A stretch of 64,000 bases of DNA from Pelagadaptatus aseana (lineage in GTDB: Bacteria > Pseudomonadota > Gammaproteobacteria > Pseudomonadales > Cellvibrionaceae). Position numbers and translations under genes: made by a program. Position 1 is the first letter of the stretch. Each line of letters starts with the position of its first letter. Under the pieces are notes generated by a model. That model searched no databases. It was not told the origin of the DNA and worked only from the letters and a program-made list of their open reading frames with translations. The stretch spans positions 186,001 through 250,000 of the forward strand of contig BAABNI010000001.1 of assembly GCA_040365065.1 (NCBI GenBank), in the 5' to 3' direction. Shown in pieces: positions 25,712 to 34,443 of the stretch.

Positions 25712-26488
25712 ATGAAACAGCTCTTACTTTTATTCTCAATTTTGATTTGCACCGACGTTTACGCGTTCTCCATGGGCGATGCCATCAACATGGCCGGCCG
25801 CCAAAGGATGCTGTCACAGCGCATTACTCAGGCTTATATCCTGATGGGAATCCAACCGGATTCAGAAAAGCACAAGGCCGTGTTTGAACGCTGCTTCAAC
25901 GAATTTGAACGGAATCTGGGAACCCTCGCCGGCTTCAAAGCCGCAGCCCCCGTGAGGAAGCAACTGGATCCGGTCTACCAGCAGTGGGACAAATTCAAAG
26001 CCATTGCCTCCCAGAAGGTGTCTGAGACCAACGCTCAGGACCTGTTCATCCAGAGCAATCAATTGCTGCCCGCAGCCCATCAGTACGTACTGGCACTGCA
26101 GGAACTCGCCAATCACAAGGCCGCTGAGTTGGTCAATATTTCCGGGCGCCAACGCATGCTGTCACAGCGCATCGCCAAGAACTACGTTGCACACTATTGG
26201 GGCGTGGGTGGAGGAAATGCACAAGAACTTTTATCCGAAGACCTGGCCGAATTTGAGCACATGCTCAATTACCTGATCGACAGCCCCCTCAATACCGATA
26301 AAATTGACACCAAATTAATGCGCACCAAAGGTCATTTCAAATACGCATCCAGAGGTTTTGATGGCGAGATCAGTACAGTGGGCGACCGGGTGATTTACGT
26401 CACCATCGGCACCACGGATATGATGTTGCACAATATGAATATCATTACCGGGATGTACGCGCAGGTGATGAATGACTTGGAAAAATAG
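25712..26488 (+). CDS. Secreted protein with duplicated PilJ_N-type sensor module
   Basis: A 258-residue protein with a signal peptide (about 1-19, ending near DVYAF). The motif INMAGRQRMLSQRITQ near the N terminus is repeated as VNISGRQRMLSQRIAK about 115 residues later, so two helical PilJ_N (type IV pili methyl-accepting chemotaxis N-terminal) modules lie in tandem. PilJ and NarX use this fold as a periplasmic sensor before a membrane and signalling part. Here there is no transmembrane helix or signalling domain. It is probably a periplasmic binding or accessory protein; its partner is not in the window. Confidence 0.85.
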   Translation: MKQLLLLFSILICTDVYAFSMGDAINMAGRQRMLSQRITQAYILMGIQPDSEKHKAVFERCFNEFERNLGTLAGFKAAAPVRKQLDPVYQQWDKFKAIASQKVSETNAQDLFIQSNQLLPAAHQYVLALQELANHKAAELVNISGRQRMLSQRIAKNYVAHYWGVGGGNAQELLSEDLAEFEHMLNYLIDSPLNTDKIDTKLMRTKGHFKYASRGFDGEISTVGDRVIYVTIGTTDMMLHNMNIITGMYAQVMNDLEK

Positions 26489-26519
26489 GCCCGCCCTGCT
26501 GCACATTGCAAGGCGGGCC
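26481..26519 (-). terminator. Rho-independent terminator of the aldehyde dehydrogenase transcript
   Basis: An 8-bp GC stem (GGCCCGCC/GGCGGGCC) spans 26488-26519 and, on the minus strand, is followed by TATTTTT. It lies 62 bases past the aldehyde dehydrogenase stop and overlaps the very end of the convergent PilJ_N-type gene. Confidence 0.7.
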
Positions 26520-26581
26520 AAAAAGAACGGAGACCTTCAAGGCGTGGGCCCCGTTATGAGATTGAACAACTGACTATTTGT

Positions 26582-28000
26582 TCACTTCAATTTGGTAATG
26601 ACATCACCGAACAGCTCATCATCCGCCGGGATCACTTTGGGCGTGGCCAGCGGTTTGGAAATCCAGGTGACGTTCACCAGATGCTTCCAGTTGATGTTTT
26701 CGTTGGTGGAGTTACCCCCCCAACTGCCACACCCCAGTGAGAAGGTCTGGCGCATGCCATTCCAGAGGTTACCGGAGTTGGAAGGTGCCTGTGGCTGATT
26801 GACCATCACGCGCGAGGTCTTGGTGCCCATACCCAACTTGAGAATGTTGTCATCGTTGTTGGAGTAGATGCCACAGGAGTGTCCCATTCCCTGATACGCT
26901 TGAATGGCGTTGGTCAGTTCAATCGCGGTATCAATGCACTTGACCTTGTAGAACGCCATGATGGCTGACAGCTTTTCACCGGAGAATGGATTGTCCGGCC
27001 CAACGCCCTCTTCCGGGACAATAATGAACTTGCGATCCTCCGGGATTTCAAAGCCGCACATTTCCGCCAGTACCTGCGGGCGCAGTACCACGGCTCGAGG
27101 GTTCAGCGCGCCGTTTTCCCACAGCACCGCCTCAATTTTGTCGGACTCTTCCTTGGAGGCGATGTAACCGCCTTCGGCCACCAGCTTTTCCAGCAACTGA
27201 TCGTAAATGGATTCAAACGCTATAACGGAGTTATCGGCAGAACAGGAAGCGGCCAGATCCAGCGTTTTGGAAATGCGGATTTTCTCGGCCGCGTCATCCA
27301 GATCGGCGCTATCGTCCACGGTGATGACCGCATTGCCCGCACCCACACCCAAAGCCGGAGTTCCGGACGAATATGCCGAGCGCACCATGGCCGGACCACC
27401 GGTGGCCAGCACCAGATCACATTGCTTCATCAACTCATCGGTCAGCTCCAGCGATGGCACTTCAATGCCCTGAACCAGATCAGCCGGCGCGCCCATTTTT
27501 TCCAGCGCAGCGCGCATGTTGTCGATGATCATCTTGTTGGTGAGCTTGGCGCGCGGGTGTGGCGCCACAATGATGGCATTGCGACCCTTGACGGCATTGA
27601 TGCCTTTGATCACCGGCGTGGCTTCAGGGTTGGTGGAAGGCGACAGCGCGCCAATCACACCCACAGGCTTGGCCACCTTGATGATATTGCGCTCTTTGTC
27701 TTCTTCGATCACACCCACTGAGACGTCATCGATGATGTCCAGCAGCGCAGCACGGGTCTTGGTGAAGATCTTGGCAAACTTGCCGTCGTAGTTACCCAGT
27801 TGGGTTTCGTCCACGGTGTGCTGGGCAATGCCCTCAGCAACACCCGGCTGACAACAGGACCAGACCATGGCTTTGATCAGCTCGTTTACCTGCTCCTGAG
27901 TATAGTTTTCTATCTGCGCCTGAGCGGCACGGGCGCGCTCCATCATGGCAGCGATCTGACGAGCTTCGTCGGTATCTGCAATTTTATTATCCAAAGCCAT
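26582..28000 (-). CDS. CoA-acylating aldehyde dehydrogenase (EutE/SauS-like)
   Basis: A 472-residue enzyme of the acylating aldehyde dehydrogenase family (EutE, the AdhE N-terminal part, and sulfoacetaldehyde dehydrogenase SauS). It makes acyl-CoA from an aldehyde with NAD(P)+. The catalytic Cys is in LAASCSADNSVI, and cofactor blocks are GALSPSTNPEATP and ATGGPAMVRSAYSSG. The C-terminal LGCGSWGGNSTNENINW is typical of this branch. The ATG at 28000 has GAGGA about ten bases upstream. No sulfoacetate, ethanolamine or microcompartment genes are near, so the substrate aldehyde is unknown. Confidence 0.87.
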   Translation of the reverse strand: MALDNKIADTDEARQIAAMMERARAAQAQIENYTQEQVNELIKAMVWSCCQPGVAEGIAQHTVDETQLGNYDGKFAKIFTKTRAALLDIIDDVSVGVIEEDKERNIIKVAKPVGVIGALSPSTNPEATPVIKGINAVKGRNAIIVAPHPRAKLTNKMIIDNMRAALEKMGAPADLVQGIEVPSLELTDELMKQCDLVLATGGPAMVRSAYSSGTPALGVGAGNAVITVDDSADLDDAAEKIRISKTLDLAASCSADNSVIAFESIYDQLLEKLVAEGGYIASKEESDKIEAVLWENGALNPRAVVLRPQVLAEMCGFEIPEDRKFIIVPEEGVGPDNPFSGEKLSAIMAFYKVKCIDTAIELTNAIQAYQGMGHSCGIYSNNDDNILKLGMGTKTSRVMVNQPQAPSNSGNLWNGMRQTFSLGCGSWGGNSTNENINWKHLVNVTWISKPLATPKVIPADDELFGDVITKLK

Positions 28001-28144
28001 GTCGGTTCCTCTTTTAGCAATCTCTCGGGTGCCGCACGACACCACACTGGTTATCATTTAATCAACGGCAAGCATGATAAGCCGTCAACAACCGGGCTCC
28101 AATTCACTATATTGCTTATGGGATGGACTATATTGCGGAGAAAA

Positions 28145-29539
28145 CTAATCCTCCACCAACGCTTCAGTAGCGTTTTTCTCCAGATAAATTCGCAACTGCT
28201 GCTCCAGAGGCTTTACCAATTCCTGGTGAGAGCGCTTAATGAACGGATAGAGATAGTATGGCTCGCCCAGACTGTGCCGATATAAAGGCGTGTCTATTTT
28301 CATTGCCCCCAACACCGTATCCTGCATCAGGCTGTTGTCGACAAAAAAGCCGATGCGCTTGGCTGCCAGCATTTTGATGCCAATATCCACGGTGGTAACA
28401 CCAATGGATTTTCTGTCCCCGAGCAGCCCGAACTTCTGACCGGCCCACTGGCCACCACGAACGTAGGCCAGCTTGGCCTCGTGAGCCGCAGCAGCCACCC
28501 CGGAAAGGTCTTTGATGTGCGTTAACAATTGCGGGGTTGCCCTGGCCACGGGAACCTCAAGCTGAATCAGTTCGGCACTGCTGCTGAATGGCGCCACATT
28601 CGGACGGGCACAACTGCCATCCAAGCGGCCATTCAACACTTCAGCCACTTCCCGGGCCCGGGGCAAGGGAACCAGCGTAAAGTCATAACCCAGCTCGCCA
28701 AACGCCTGCTGATAGAAACGCTTCACCTGCTCAAAAGCCGGGTACTTCGGCGGCACCGAACAGCCAAATACGATATGACGCCGGTCACGCTGCTCAAACT
28801 GGGTGACATCGTAATCCGGGTAGGGCGACGCCTGCTTGCGCAACCTTATGGCTTGCTTCAGCTCGGGCAGCAGCCATTCGAAGCGCTTTGCAAGATGCAC
28901 ATAGACCGGAACAGTGTACAGGTCGCGGTGGTACACCAGATCCATCTGTTGCAACTGCGGCATGCGCACATCGATGGCGGCGTAATAACTGACAAACGCA
29001 TCGACGTTACCGGCAGAGGCTTCCCTGGCCACCTGATCAAGGTCTTCAAAAATTCGCCAGCCCTTGTAACCCAGAGCCAACACGTCGTATTTGATGCTGT
29101 TCCAGCCTTTGGGAAACCCCAGAGCCAGCTCTTCAGGAGCAAGATCTCTCTTATCTTTTCGCCCCCAAACCACCACGGTCTCATTGCGGAACGCAGGCTC
29201 AACCCGGATCAATGCGCCATCAAAAAGACTGGAATAATAGGCGGAACGACCACAGTCGCCATCCACCGAGCCCTCGCGGATCGACTGGGTGATTTGCTCC
29301 GGCGGCATTTGCACAATCTCCAAACGCATACCGTGCCGATCCAGAACCGGCTGCATAATGCTCTGAAGAAATTCAGTATCCGGCATGCCTAAAGAGCTGA
29401 GACAACCCAACCGCAGAACATCAGAGGGAAGAGCAGCGGAGGAAAGAGCACCAGAGGAAGAATCGGCGTGTGCCGGCATCAAGCCAGAACCCAAACACCA
29501 CAACAGCGTAACCAACCAGACCAGTCGCAATTTAAACAT
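28145..29539 (-). CDS. Periplasmic two-domain solute-binding-like protein, paralogue 1
   Basis: About 464 residues from the ATG at 29539, where a signal peptide (ending near MPAHADS) begins; longer in-frame starts exist up to 29671. Two SBP_bac_3-like halves follow. The first shows LGCLSSLGMPD and SVDGDCGR, the second FGCSVPPKYP and LDGSCARP. Each half thus has one Cys on its first strand and one in a DGxC motif, perhaps a disulfide. The second half ends with DNSLMQDTVLG and YPFIKRSHQELV. It is the third and last of a tandem trio, 188 bases downstream of paralogue 2. No ABC permease is present. Confidence 0.8.
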   Translation of the reverse strand: MFKLRLVWLVTLLWCLGSGLMPAHADSSSGALSSAALPSDVLRLGCLSSLGMPDTEFLQSIMQPVLDRHGMRLEIVQMPPEQITQSIREGSVDGDCGRSAYYSSLFDGALIRVEPAFRNETVVVWGRKDKRDLAPEELALGFPKGWNSIKYDVLALGYKGWRIFEDLDQVAREASAGNVDAFVSYYAAIDVRMPQLQQMDLVYHRDLYTVPVYVHLAKRFEWLLPELKQAIRLRKQASPYPDYDVTQFEQRDRRHIVFGCSVPPKYPAFEQVKRFYQQAFGELGYDFTLVPLPRAREVAEVLNGRLDGSCARPNVAPFSSSAELIQLEVPVARATPQLLTHIKDLSGVAAAAHEAKLAYVRGGQWAGQKFGLLGDRKSIGVTTVDIGIKMLAAKRIGFFVDNSLMQDTVLGAMKIDTPLYRHSLGEPYYLYPFIKRSHQELVKPLEQQLRIYLEKNATEALVED

Positions 29540-29726
29540 CGGCTGATTGTTGCTTTGATCACTGTGAAAGTTTGAGTTCATGCTTATGTCATTACCACGA
29601 CAGACTGTCATGTTGTTATCGTTGTGTTTTGCTGTCAGTGGCTTACGGCTTTCCATCATGTCCGACGCCAACCAGCCTTCTACTCAGACTAGCAAATCAG
29701 ATCCGGCAGACCAAACCCGTTAGGGC

Positions 29727-31136
29727 TCATTGCCACCCGACAATCAGATTGCCCGGGTATTGCTGCAACTGATGTCGCAATTGTTCGGCCAGTGGCTCGG
29801 CCAGCTCCTCGTAACGGCGGTTCAGATAGGGGTACAACAGCACAGGGTCACCAAATGACTTGCGATACAGCAGCGACTCAATGCCCAAAGTTTCCGAGAC
29901 GATTTTGACCACCACGCTGTTATCGAGCAGATAATCAATCCGTCCGGCAACCAGCATCTTCAAGCCACTCTCCTGGGTATTGAGACCCACCACCTCCATG
30001 CCCGGGAAATGCTTCAGGGCATTGATACTGACCTGTGACCCTCGCACATACCCCAGTCGGCCGGATGTCAGGATCTGCTCGGGCTCACCGTCTAACTGCC
30101 GGGTCGAAAGGATGATCGTGGATACGCCGGCCAGCGGCACGTCCACCAGAATAAGATGTTCCTTGTCATTGAACGGCGGTAGATTGGTGCGCACACAGGA
30201 GCCATCCACCCGACCGTTAATCACCTCTGCCATCTCCCGTATTCTGGGCATGGGCACCATGGTAAAGCGGTAACCCAGTGCTTCAAAGGCCTGACGATAA
30301 AAATCTTCCACCACCTCAAACAATGGGTACTGAGCCGGAATCGAACAACTGAATACTATGTGCCGCTCGCCAGCCCTGTTCAGCTGCTTCAGATCCAGCT
30401 TGGGAAAGGGATTCTGGTTTTGCCGGCTCTCGATGGCGACACTGAAATAGGGCACCAGTGTCTGCCACTCAGGTCGCAAAAACAGATGAATGGGTACCGA
30501 TACAATGTCCTGATGATGGCGGATACCCGCCTTAATCAGATCATCCTGGCGCTGACTGATACCGGCGCCATAACTGACAAAGGCATCCAGCTCGCCGGCA
30601 ACGACCGCATCAAGCAAGTCATCAAAACCGGGATAACTTTTCAGGCTGCCGTAACCCAGGTTGGACAATATGGGGGAACCGACGAACCAGCCCGACGGCT
30701 GTCCCAGTCGCAAGTTCGCTACCGGCTCATGAACTTTATCCGCAGCCCCCCAGACACCAAACGTTTCATGACGGAATGGCGGATCAACCCGCAGCATATT
30801 CGGATAGGCATCACCGTAAGCTCGCCAACGCCCACAGTCACCTTTCAATTCACCCTGTTGCACCCGCTGATTGATGAGGGTCGCGTCACCGGATTCAATC
30901 TCCAGCTGATAACCGCCACGCTCAAGAATCGGCGTTATGATGCTGGCCAGGTATTGGGTATCGGGCATGTCTGGCGAACTGATGCAGCCCAGTTGAAACC
31001 GCTCCCGCTGCTCGGCCTGCGCATGGCACCACATCAAAGCAACTGACACGGACAGCAATAAGCGGCACACCTTGACCCCGATACTCTTCATGCTTTTACC
31101 ACTTTGCTCCAGACAGGCCACATCCAATAAACTCAT
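29727..31136 (-). CDS. Periplasmic two-domain solute-binding-like protein, paralogue 2
   Basis: 469 residues from the ATG at 31136, which overlaps the stop of paralogue 3 (ATGA); an internal ATG at 31091 gives a more classic signal peptide ending in HAQAE. The two halves repeat the family plan: LGCISSPDMPDTQ with GDCGRWRAYG in the first, and FSCSIPAQYP with VDGSCVRTNLPP in the second. The hinge region contains DAFVSYGAGI. The second half has GRLGYVRGSQ and RIDYLLDNSVVV, shared with paralogue 3. Pairwise similarity looks closest to paralogue 3. The ligand is unknown. Confidence 0.8.
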   Translation of the reverse strand: MSLLDVACLEQSGKSMKSIGVKVCRLLLSVSVALMWCHAQAEQRERFQLGCISSPDMPDTQYLASIITPILERGGYQLEIESGDATLINQRVQQGELKGDCGRWRAYGDAYPNMLRVDPPFRHETFGVWGAADKVHEPVANLRLGQPSGWFVGSPILSNLGYGSLKSYPGFDDLLDAVVAGELDAFVSYGAGISQRQDDLIKAGIRHHQDIVSVPIHLFLRPEWQTLVPYFSVAIESRQNQNPFPKLDLKQLNRAGERHIVFSCSIPAQYPLFEVVEDFYRQAFEALGYRFTMVPMPRIREMAEVINGRVDGSCVRTNLPPFNDKEHLILVDVPLAGVSTIILSTRQLDGEPEQILTSGRLGYVRGSQVSINALKHFPGMEVVGLNTQESGLKMLVAGRIDYLLDNSVVVKIVSETLGIESLLYRKSFGDPVLLYPYLNRRYEELAEPLAEQLRHQLQQYPGNLIVGWQ

Positions 31137-32536
31137 CGACCCAGAATGATATTTTCAGGGTAATTTCGCAACTGCAGAACCAACTGCTCCTGCAGCGCTT
31201 GCTGAATACCCAGATGACGTTTGTTCAAGAAGGGATAAACCGGTACCGGCTGACCATAAGGTTTGCGATACAGCGGGATATCAACCCCCAAATGCCGGAA
31301 CATGATGTTGACGGCCACACTGTTATCCAGCAAGTAATCCAGACGACCGGCCGCCAGCATTTTTAATCCACTCTCACTGCTGTTCAGAACGATCTGCTCC
31401 ATCTGCGGAAATGCCCGCAGCCACGTCAAACTGACCTGTGCGCCTCGAACATAGCCCAACCGCCCTTGTGGAAGCTGCCCAATGGGCACCTCAGGTAATG
31501 GGACCGGGGAAACCACCATCTGGGTGATATTGCCCACGGCGATATCGAGACGCTGGAGATTATTGGCCGAGCTGAACGGCTCAACATCCACCCGGGCGCA
31601 CACACCATCCACCCGGCCATTGAGCAACTCGGCGATTTCCCGCGCCCGGGGCAAAGAAATCATGGAAAAATTGTAACCAAGGGCGGCGAATGCCTCGCGA
31701 TAGAAAGATTCAAACTCGGTAAACAGAGGATAGCGATCAGGTACCAGGCAACTGAACACGATGCGGCGTTCCGATCTTGCGAACCATTGATCCGGCACCT
31801 CCTTGGTGTACAGAGGTTGCTGCTGTTTCAGCTGGATGGCTTTGGCAAAATCTTCAGCCAGCGCAGTCCAGCGGGGGTGCAGGTACAAATAAACAGGTAG
31901 GGAAACAATGTCTCGATGAAACATCACCGCAGCATGGCGTTCGGGGTCCCGGTGTTTATTTACGGCGGCGGTGTAACTCACAAACGCATCAATCTCTCCT
32001 GCCGCAACGGCATCAAGTAATGCCTTGGCATCACCATAGCCATGCAAACTCTGATAACCCAGAGTTTCAAGAATAGGCGACTTCATCACCCAACCTCTGG
32101 GATAACCAAGGCGCAGTCTTGCTGTTGAAGCCTGCACAAGTGACTGATCACCCCATATGGCAAAACCCTCGTGACGAAAGGAAGGCTCCACCCGGACCAC
32201 TCCCTCCAGCTCATCGCCAAAAGTTTTCCAGCGACCACAGTCACCATCGAGCTCGCCACGAACCAGCATGTCATTCAAACGATCGGCGGCGTCGGTGATC
32301 ATCTCCAGACGATAGCCTTCGCGCCTGAGTACCGGAGTAATAACGCTGGCAAGATAACGGGCAGCCGGCATATCCGGCGAGCTGACACAGCCAAGCCGGA
32401 AGGGTTTGAGCGCCTCAGCCAGCACCGGCGCGATCGGCGCAAGCGACAGCAAAACGCCCAGAAATATGAGGCGGCACAGACCCGTCCAATAGCCACCAGA
32501 CTTTGATAACTGCAAACCCTTACTACCCAATTCCAA
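31133..32536 (-). CDS. Periplasmic two-domain solute-binding-like protein, paralogue 3
   Basis: 467 residues if translation starts at the TTG at 32536; a hydrophobic signal segment (LIFLGVLLSLAPIAPVLAEA) begins around residue 24, so the true start may be a few codons later. First half: LGCVSSPDMPAARYL and LDGDCGRWKTFG. Second half: FSCLVPDRYPLF and VDGVCARVDVEPF, then GRLGYVRGAQVSL and RLDYLLDNSVAV. It is the promoter-proximal gene of the trio, divergent from ettA. The set could sense or bind amino-acid-like ligands, but only the fold supports that. Confidence 0.8.
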   Translation of the reverse strand: MELGSKGLQLSKSGGYWTGLCRLIFLGVLLSLAPIAPVLAEALKPFRLGCVSSPDMPAARYLASVITPVLRREGYRLEMITDAADRLNDMLVRGELDGDCGRWKTFGDELEGVVRVEPSFRHEGFAIWGDQSLVQASTARLRLGYPRGWVMKSPILETLGYQSLHGYGDAKALLDAVAAGEIDAFVSYTAAVNKHRDPERHAAVMFHRDIVSLPVYLYLHPRWTALAEDFAKAIQLKQQQPLYTKEVPDQWFARSERRIVFSCLVPDRYPLFTEFESFYREAFAALGYNFSMISLPRAREIAELLNGRVDGVCARVDVEPFSSANNLQRLDIAVGNITQMVVSPVPLPEVPIGQLPQGRLGYVRGAQVSLTWLRAFPQMEQIVLNSSESGLKMLAAGRLDYLLDNSVAVNIMFRHLGVDIPLYRKPYGQPVPVYPFLNKRHLGIQQALQEQLVLQLRNYPENIILGR

Positions 32537-32708
32537 TAATGACGGCCTAAAACCTGTTGATGCTTCAAGAATATACCCCCACCACTCAAACCACCAAGTT
32601 GCCCGGGCCGTTATGATTGTATTAAGGCCGCAGTTTCTGTACCTTTCCGCTCTTGTAACGCTATCTCACACAGCACTCGCTGCAGCAGATTCAAAGAGGT
32701 TTTAGCCC

Positions 32709-34373
32709 ATGGCACAGTACGTGTATTCCATGAACCGCGTTGGCAAGGTGGTTCCCCCCAAACGCGAAATTCTGAAAGATATTTCCCTGTCCTTTTTCCC
32801 CGGCGCCAAGATCGGTGTACTGGGCCTCAATGGTGCGGGTAAGTCCACGCTGCTGCGCATTATGGCCGGCGTCGACACCGACATCAGCGGCGAAGCCCGT
32901 CCCATGCCCGGCATCAAGGTTGGCTACCTGCCACAGGAACCGGAACTGGACCCGGAAAAAGACGTGCGCGGCAATGTGGAAGATGGCGTGCGTGAAGCGC
33001 TGGATGCTATGGCCGCACTGGATCAGGTGTTTGCTGATTACGCTGAACCGGATGCCGACTTTGATGCTCTGGCCAAAAAACAGGGTCAGCTGGAAGACAT
33101 TATCCAGGCCTGGGACGCCCACAATCTGGATCACAAACTGGAGGCCGCGGCCGATGCCCTGCGCCTGCCGCCCTGGGATGCGGATGTAACCAAACTGTCC
33201 GGCGGTGAGCGCCGCCGCGTTGCCCTGTGTCGCCTGCTGCTGTCGCGCCCGGACATGCTGCTGCTGGACGAGCCCACCAACCACCTGGATGCCGAATCGG
33301 TTTACTGGCTGGAGCGGTTTCTGGTGGACTTCCCCGGTACCGTGGTCGCCATTACCCACGATCGTTACTTCCTCGACAACGCCGCCGGCTGGATTCTGGA
33401 ACTGGACCGTGGCCACGGCATTCCCTACGAGGGTAACTACTCCAGCTGGCTGGAGCAGAAAGAAGCCCGTCTGGAGCAGGAGCAGCGCACCGAAGCCTCT
33501 CATCAGAAAGCCATCAAGGCCGAACTTGAGTGGGTGCGTCAAAACCCCAAAGGTCGTCACGCCAAGAACAAGGCACGTCTGGCCCGCTTTGAAGAAATGC
33601 AGTCTCAGGAATTCCAGACTCGCAACGAGACCAACGAAATCTACATCCCACCCGGCGACCGTCTGGGCGACAAGGTCATCGAATTCCACAACGTCACCAA
33701 GAGCTTTGACGATCGCCTGTTGATCGAAGACCTGAGCTTTACCGTGCCCAAGGGCGCCATCGTCGGTATCGTTGGCGCCAACGGCGCGGGTAAATCCACC
33801 CTGTTCCGCATGATCGCCGGCACCGAACAGCCCGACAGCGGTGAAGTGGTTCTGGGTGAAACCGTCAACGTCGCCTTTGTTGAGCAGAGCCGGGAAAATC
33901 TGGATAACAGCAAAACCGTCTGGGAAGAAATTTCCGAGGGGCAGGACATTCTCAAGATCGGCAACTACGAAGTCAGCTCCCGCAGCTATGTCGGCCGCTT
34001 TAACTTCAAGGGCAGCGATCAGCAGAAACGCGTCGGTGAACTGTCCGGTGGTGAGCGCGGCCGCCTGCATCTGGCCAACACCCTGAAGCAGGGCGCCAAC
34101 GTGCTGCTGCTCGATGAACCGTCAAACGATCTGGACGTGGAAACACTGCGTGCCCTGGAGGAAGCCCTCAACACATTCCCGGGCTGTGCTCTGGTAATCT
34201 CGCACGACCGTTGGTTCCTCGATCGCGTGGCCACCCATATCCTCGCCTACGAAGACGATGGCACCATTGAGTTCTTTGAAGGCAACTACACCGAGTACCA
34301 TGAAGATCTGGTGAAGCGCAAAGGCGAAGATGCCCAACCCCATCGCATGCAGTACAAGAAGCTGAAAGACTGA
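32709..34373 (+). CDS. ettA: Energy-dependent translational throttle protein EttA
   Basis: EttA is an ABC-F ATPase that sits in the ribosomal E site and gates the first peptide bond according to ATP/ADP levels. 554 residues, the usual length. The first cassette has GLNGAGKST (39-47), LSGGERRRVAL and LLLDEPTNHLD; the second has GANGAGKST, LSGGERGRL and LLLDEPSNDLD. Between them lies the arm/linker region with QKAIKAELEWVRQNPKGRHAK, typical of EttA. It ends at a strong bidirectional terminator shared with cti. Confidence 0.97.
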   Translation: MAQYVYSMNRVGKVVPPKREILKDISLSFFPGAKIGVLGLNGAGKSTLLRIMAGVDTDISGEARPMPGIKVGYLPQEPELDPEKDVRGNVEDGVREALDAMAALDQVFADYAEPDADFDALAKKQGQLEDIIQAWDAHNLDHKLEAAADALRLPPWDADVTKLSGGERRRVALCRLLLSRPDMLLLDEPTNHLDAESVYWLERFLVDFPGTVVAITHDRYFLDNAAGWILELDRGHGIPYEGNYSSWLEQKEARLEQEQRTEASHQKAIKAELEWVRQNPKGRHAKNKARLARFEEMQSQEFQTRNETNEIYIPPGDRLGDKVIEFHNVTKSFDDRLLIEDLSFTVPKGAIVGIVGANGAGKSTLFRMIAGTEQPDSGEVVLGETVNVAFVEQSRENLDNSKTVWEEISEGQDILKIGNYEVSSRSYVGRFNFKGSDQQKRVGELSGGERGRLHLANTLKQGANVLLLDEPSNDLDVETLRALEEALNTFPGCALVISHDRWFLDRVATHILAYEDDGTIEFFEGNYTEYHEDLVKRKGEDAQPHRMQYKKLKD

Positions 34374-34399
34374 TACGGTCTTTTGCGCAAACAGAAAAA

Positions 34400-34433
34400 G
34401 GGCGGATTGATTCGATCAATCCGCCCTTTTTTT
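34400..34433. terminator. Bidirectional Rho-independent terminator between ettA and cti
   Basis: A perfect 12-bp stem (GGGCGGATTGAT/ATCAATCCGCCC) with a 3-base loop, followed by seven T on the plus strand and preceded by five A. It separates the convergent genes ettA and cti and should work in both directions. Confidence 0.92.
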
Positions 34434-34443
34434 ATTTTTTTGG

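Noticed and set aside
29727..32536. ABC uptake operon
   Set aside because: No permease or ATPase gene lies next to the three binding-like genes; only binding-type domains are present.
32691..34070. A 459-codon minus-strand reading frame opposite ettA
   Set aside because: It looks gene-sized, but it is the mirror of two ATP-binding cassettes and has no domain; shadow frame.
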